Assembly: GCA_963731615.1 (NCBI GenBank)
Contig: CAVSWD010000008.1
Location: 372,001-436,000, forward strand
DNA length: 64,000 nt
Direction of reading: 5' to 3'
Source of the DNA: Gaiellasilicea sp963731615
Lineage (GTDB): Bacteria; Actinomycetota; Thermoleophilia; Gaiellales; Gaiellaceae
Under the pieces are notes generated by a model. The model was not told where the DNA came from. It ran no database searches and saw only the letters and a program-made list of their open reading frames with translations. Of this stretch, positions 61,855-64,000 are shown one piece after another; positions within the stretch are counted from its first letter, which is position 1; the number at the start of each line of letters is the position of its first letter. The position numbers and the translations under genes were made by a program.

Positions 61855-63807
61855 CTACGGAAGCTGGAGCTCGCCGGGCAGCGGCCGGGCGTGAAGGACG
61901 ACGAGGGTCGTCGTCGGTCGCGTCAGCGCGACGTAGAGCTCGCGCAGGCCCTGTTCGCGCTCTGCGATCAAGGCAGGCTCGACGACGATGACGTGGTCGA
62001 ACTCGAGTCCCTTCGCGTCTCGCGGGGTCAGGAGCGGGATGCTGTCGAACGCGTTCTCGTGCGTGAGCGCAGGCTCGACGAGCTGATCGGGGACGATCAG
62101 CGCTACCAGTCCGTCCTCACGAGCGAGGCGCGCCGCCTCGTGGTACGCCTCCCGGAGCAACGCAGCCGGCGGCACTTCACGCACCACCGGCTCGGCGCCG
62201 CCGACCCGGTAGGCGAGCGGGCGCTCGATCGCAGGCGCGATCGTGTCGAGCAGCGGCAGCGCCAGATCCATGATCTCCCGCGGCACCCGGTAGGCGTGCC
62301 GCAGCTCCTCGACCACCGCGTCGCCTCCCGACGGCAGGAACGGGAGCACCTCCGCCCAGCTCGCGTAGCTAACCGGTCCCGTGCCCTGCGCGACGTCGCC
62401 GAGGAGCGTCAGCGCACCGTCTCGGGACCGCCGCGCGATCATCCGCAGCTGCATCGGCGACAGGTCTTGGGCCTCGTCGACGATCACGTGGTCGTAGGTG
62501 CGCGCCGGCTCGCCGACGAGTGCGTGCGCCTCGTCGAGCAACGGAACGTCGGCCTCGCTCCAGCCGGCGCCGCGCCGGCGCAGCAGCCGCTGTTCGTCCT
62601 CGTCGAGCACGTCGGCGGCCGCGTCGGCGAGGAACGACGGCGTCGTCAGCAGCGAGCGCACGAGCTTCTCCGGGGTGACCGCCGGCCAGGCGCGGTCGAC
62701 GGTGCGCGCGAGGTGGCCGCTCGAACGGAGCGACTTCTCGATCTCCTCCCCGTCGCGGATCGCGCCGCCCTGCAGGATCCGCCCGTACTCGGCGTAGAAG
62801 CTGCGGACGATCCCCATTCGGAAGCGCTCGCGGGCTGCCGCCGTCGTGCCGTGCTGATCGCGAGTCTCCTCCAGCAACCGCTCCTGCTCGCGGACGCGGA
62901 CGCGGATGTACTCGCCTTCGAGCTTCAGGATCAGCTCCTCGGGCTCGCCGGTGAGGCGCAACTCGGCGGCGCGGGCGATCACCTCAGCCAGGCGGGTGTC
63001 GGCCTTCAGCTGCGCCACCGGCCACGGGTCGGCGAGCGTCGGCACGAAGCCGGGGACGAGCTCGCCGACCGCGACCTGCGCGACGCTGTCCTCGCCCAGA
63101 GCCGGCAGCACGTGCGAGACGTACTCCATGAAGGTGCGATTCGGGCCGACGACGAGCACGCGGCTGCGTGCGTTCCGCTCCCGCTCGGTGTAGATCAGCC
63201 ACGACGCCCGGTGGAGCCCGACCGCGGTCTTCCCGGTGCCGGGGCCGCCCTGGATCACGAGTGGGAGGTGCGGCTCGTGAGTGATCAGCCGGTACTGGTC
63301 GGCCTGGATCGTCGCGACGATGTCGCGCATGTGGCTGTCGCGGCTGCGGTCCAGCTCCTCGAGGAGGAAATCCCCGACGCTGGCGCCGTCGAGCGTCGAG
63401 CCGTCGAGCGACTCGTCGGCGATGTCGAGCAGCCTTCGGCCCTGGGCCCGGAAGCGTCGGCGAAGGGTCACACGCTGCGGGTCTTGGGGCGTCGCGGTAT
63501 AGAAGGGCCGGGCCGCCGGCGCCTGCCAGTTGACGACCACCTGGTCGCCATCGTCGTCGTGCACCCAGCGCCGGCCGACGTAGAGCGCCCGTTCGACGGC
63601 CTCGAAGTCGAGCCGCCCGAACATGAGGCCGCGCTCAGCGTCCTCGAACGTCGCGAGCCGCTTCGCCGCCCAGGCGTCGAGCGCCGCCTGGGCCACCTCG
63701 CCGTCGGCGGCGTCGCCGGCGCGGAGCACGATCTCGCGCATTCGCTCCAGGCACTCGTACGCGTGATCGACGTAGGCCTGCTCGGCTTTCAGCTCCGGGT
63801 GGCTCAT
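61855..63807 (-). CDS. UvrD-type ATPase, HelD/HelR-like
   Basis: 650 residues. N-terminal charged arm (ELKAEQAYVDHAYECLERMR, then AAKRLATFEDAERGLMFGRLDF), the HelD-typical YVGRRWVHDDDGDQVVVNWQAPAARPFY, Walker A LVIQGGPGTGKTAVGLHRASWLIYT, Walker B YDHVIVDEAQDLSPMQLRMI, and motif VI LRELYVALTRPTTTLVVLH. Proteins with this arm plus WQAP...FYTAT region are RNA-polymerase-recycling HelD ATPases, with HelR giving rifamycin tolerance in Streptomyces. DNA repair helicase is the alternative. Confidence 0.88.
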   Translation of the reverse strand: MSHPELKAEQAYVDHAYECLERMREIVLRAGDAADGEVAQAALDAWAAKRLATFEDAERGLMFGRLDFEAVERALYVGRRWVHDDDGDQVVVNWQAPAARPFYTATPQDPQRVTLRRRFRAQGRRLLDIADESLDGSTLDGASVGDFLLEELDRSRDSHMRDIVATIQADQYRLITHEPHLPLVIQGGPGTGKTAVGLHRASWLIYTERERNARSRVLVVGPNRTFMEYVSHVLPALGEDSVAQVAVGELVPGFVPTLADPWPVAQLKADTRLAEVIARAAELRLTGEPEELILKLEGEYIRVRVREQERLLEETRDQHGTTAAARERFRMGIVRSFYAEYGRILQGGAIRDGEEIEKSLRSSGHLARTVDRAWPAVTPEKLVRSLLTTPSFLADAAADVLDEDEQRLLRRRGAGWSEADVPLLDEAHALVGEPARTYDHVIVDEAQDLSPMQLRMIARRSRDGALTLLGDVAQGTGPVSYASWAEVLPFLPSGGDAVVEELRHAYRVPREIMDLALPLLDTIAPAIERPLAYRVGGAEPVVREVPPAALLREAYHEAARLAREDGLVALIVPDQLVEPALTHENAFDSIPLLTPRDAKGLEFDHVIVVEPALIAEREQGLRELYVALTRPTTTLVVLHARPLPGELQLP

Positions 63808-63833
63808 CCCGTGGCAAGCCTAGACTCGGTGAC

Positions 63834-64000
63834 GTGAGAGCCGTCTTCGCCGTCTTGGCACTGCTCGCGCCGCCTCCGGCGGAGGCGCCCCTGCCGGAGC
63901 GTCCTGCTGCGATAGCGCAAGCGCTCGAGCAGACGACGACGAGCCTGAACGCGGCAGTCGATTCTTGGCAGGCTGGTTCCCGGGCCGGCGGAGCGACGCC
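63834..64000 (+). CDS. Secreted protein, N-terminus only
   Basis: Starts at GTG 63834, seven bases after TAGACT, and runs off the window. Visible part: VRAVFAVLALLAPPPAEAPL with a signal-peptide-like opening, then ERPAAIAQALEQTTTSLNAAVDSW. No family can be named from 55 residues. Confidence 0.6.
   Translation, partial: MRAVFAVLALLAPPPAEAPLPERPAAIAQALEQTTTSLNAAVDSWQAGSRAGGAT

Overview
This window is a dense, roughly 70 % G+C bacterial chromosome segment with no rRNA, tRNA, CRISPR array, transposase or phage gene that I can see. Gene content (fused PafB-PafC-type WYL regulator, YajC/SecDF, CcmE/CcmF, an MprAB/PepD-like locus, HelD-type helicase, cyclase-ATPase regulators) and the many start codons sitting directly behind a -10 box suggest a deep-branching actinobacterium, most likely class Thermoleophilia. 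That assignment is inference; there is no marker rRNA here.

Layout. 0-7.8 kb: arginine operon argC-argJ-argB-argD (minus, argD cut by the window edge) divergent from carA-carB (plus). 7.8-14.7 kb: tgt-yajC-secDF and a small coiled-coil gene, an ankyrin-repeat gene, and queA. 14.7-20 kb: two-component operon, CPA1-type antiporter. 19-25 kb: fatty-acid or acyl-CoA genes (3-hydroxyacyl-CoA dehydrogenase, thiolase, aldehyde dehydrogenase), two zinc-ribbon proteins. 25-32 kb: PafBC-like regulator, cyclase/NB-ATPase regulator, orphan histidine kinase, queG. 33.4-38.6 kb: a tight minus-strand operon of metallophosphoesterase, cyclic 2,3-diphosphoglycerate synthetase, 2-phosphoglycerate kinase, class II fructose-1,6-bisphosphatase (glpX), a SufT-like protein and proline iminopeptidase. 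39-44 kb: hypoxanthine phosphoribosyltransferase, M23 peptidase, cytochrome c maturation genes. 44-51 kb: TIM-barrel epimerase, large cyclase-ATPase, secreted beta-propeller protein, phosphohexomutase, thioesterase, a GAF pseudogene. 51.7-55.7 kb: response regulator, histidine kinase, secreted Ala-rich protein and HtrA protease. 55.7-64 kb: rel, recJ, small membrane and unknown genes, a HelD-like helicase, and the start of a secreted protein.

The main points of interest are: (1) the four-base-overlap operon that pairs 2-phosphoglycerate kinase with cyclic 2,3-diphosphoglycerate synthetase, a thermolithotrophic-archaeal solute pathway, with a phosphoesterase of unknown substrate and FBPase; (2) four tandem 11-bp repeats in front of the secreted protein/HtrA genes, next to the sensor-regulator pair that probably reads them; (3) about twenty genes with a TAnnnT hexamer exactly 6-7 nt upstream of the start codon, i.e. 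pervasive leaderless transcription; (4) a family of intergenic palindromes with GCGC ends; (5) a three-hairpin element whose last stem contains the argB start codon.

Caution on sequence quality: at least thirteen reading-frame breaks, nearly all repaired by removing one base, lie in the first 15 kb (argD, argB, argJ, argC, carA/carB, tgt, ankyrin gene, queA), with only a few afterwards. I read these as residual insertion errors rather than biology and annotate those genes as whole genes with breaks.
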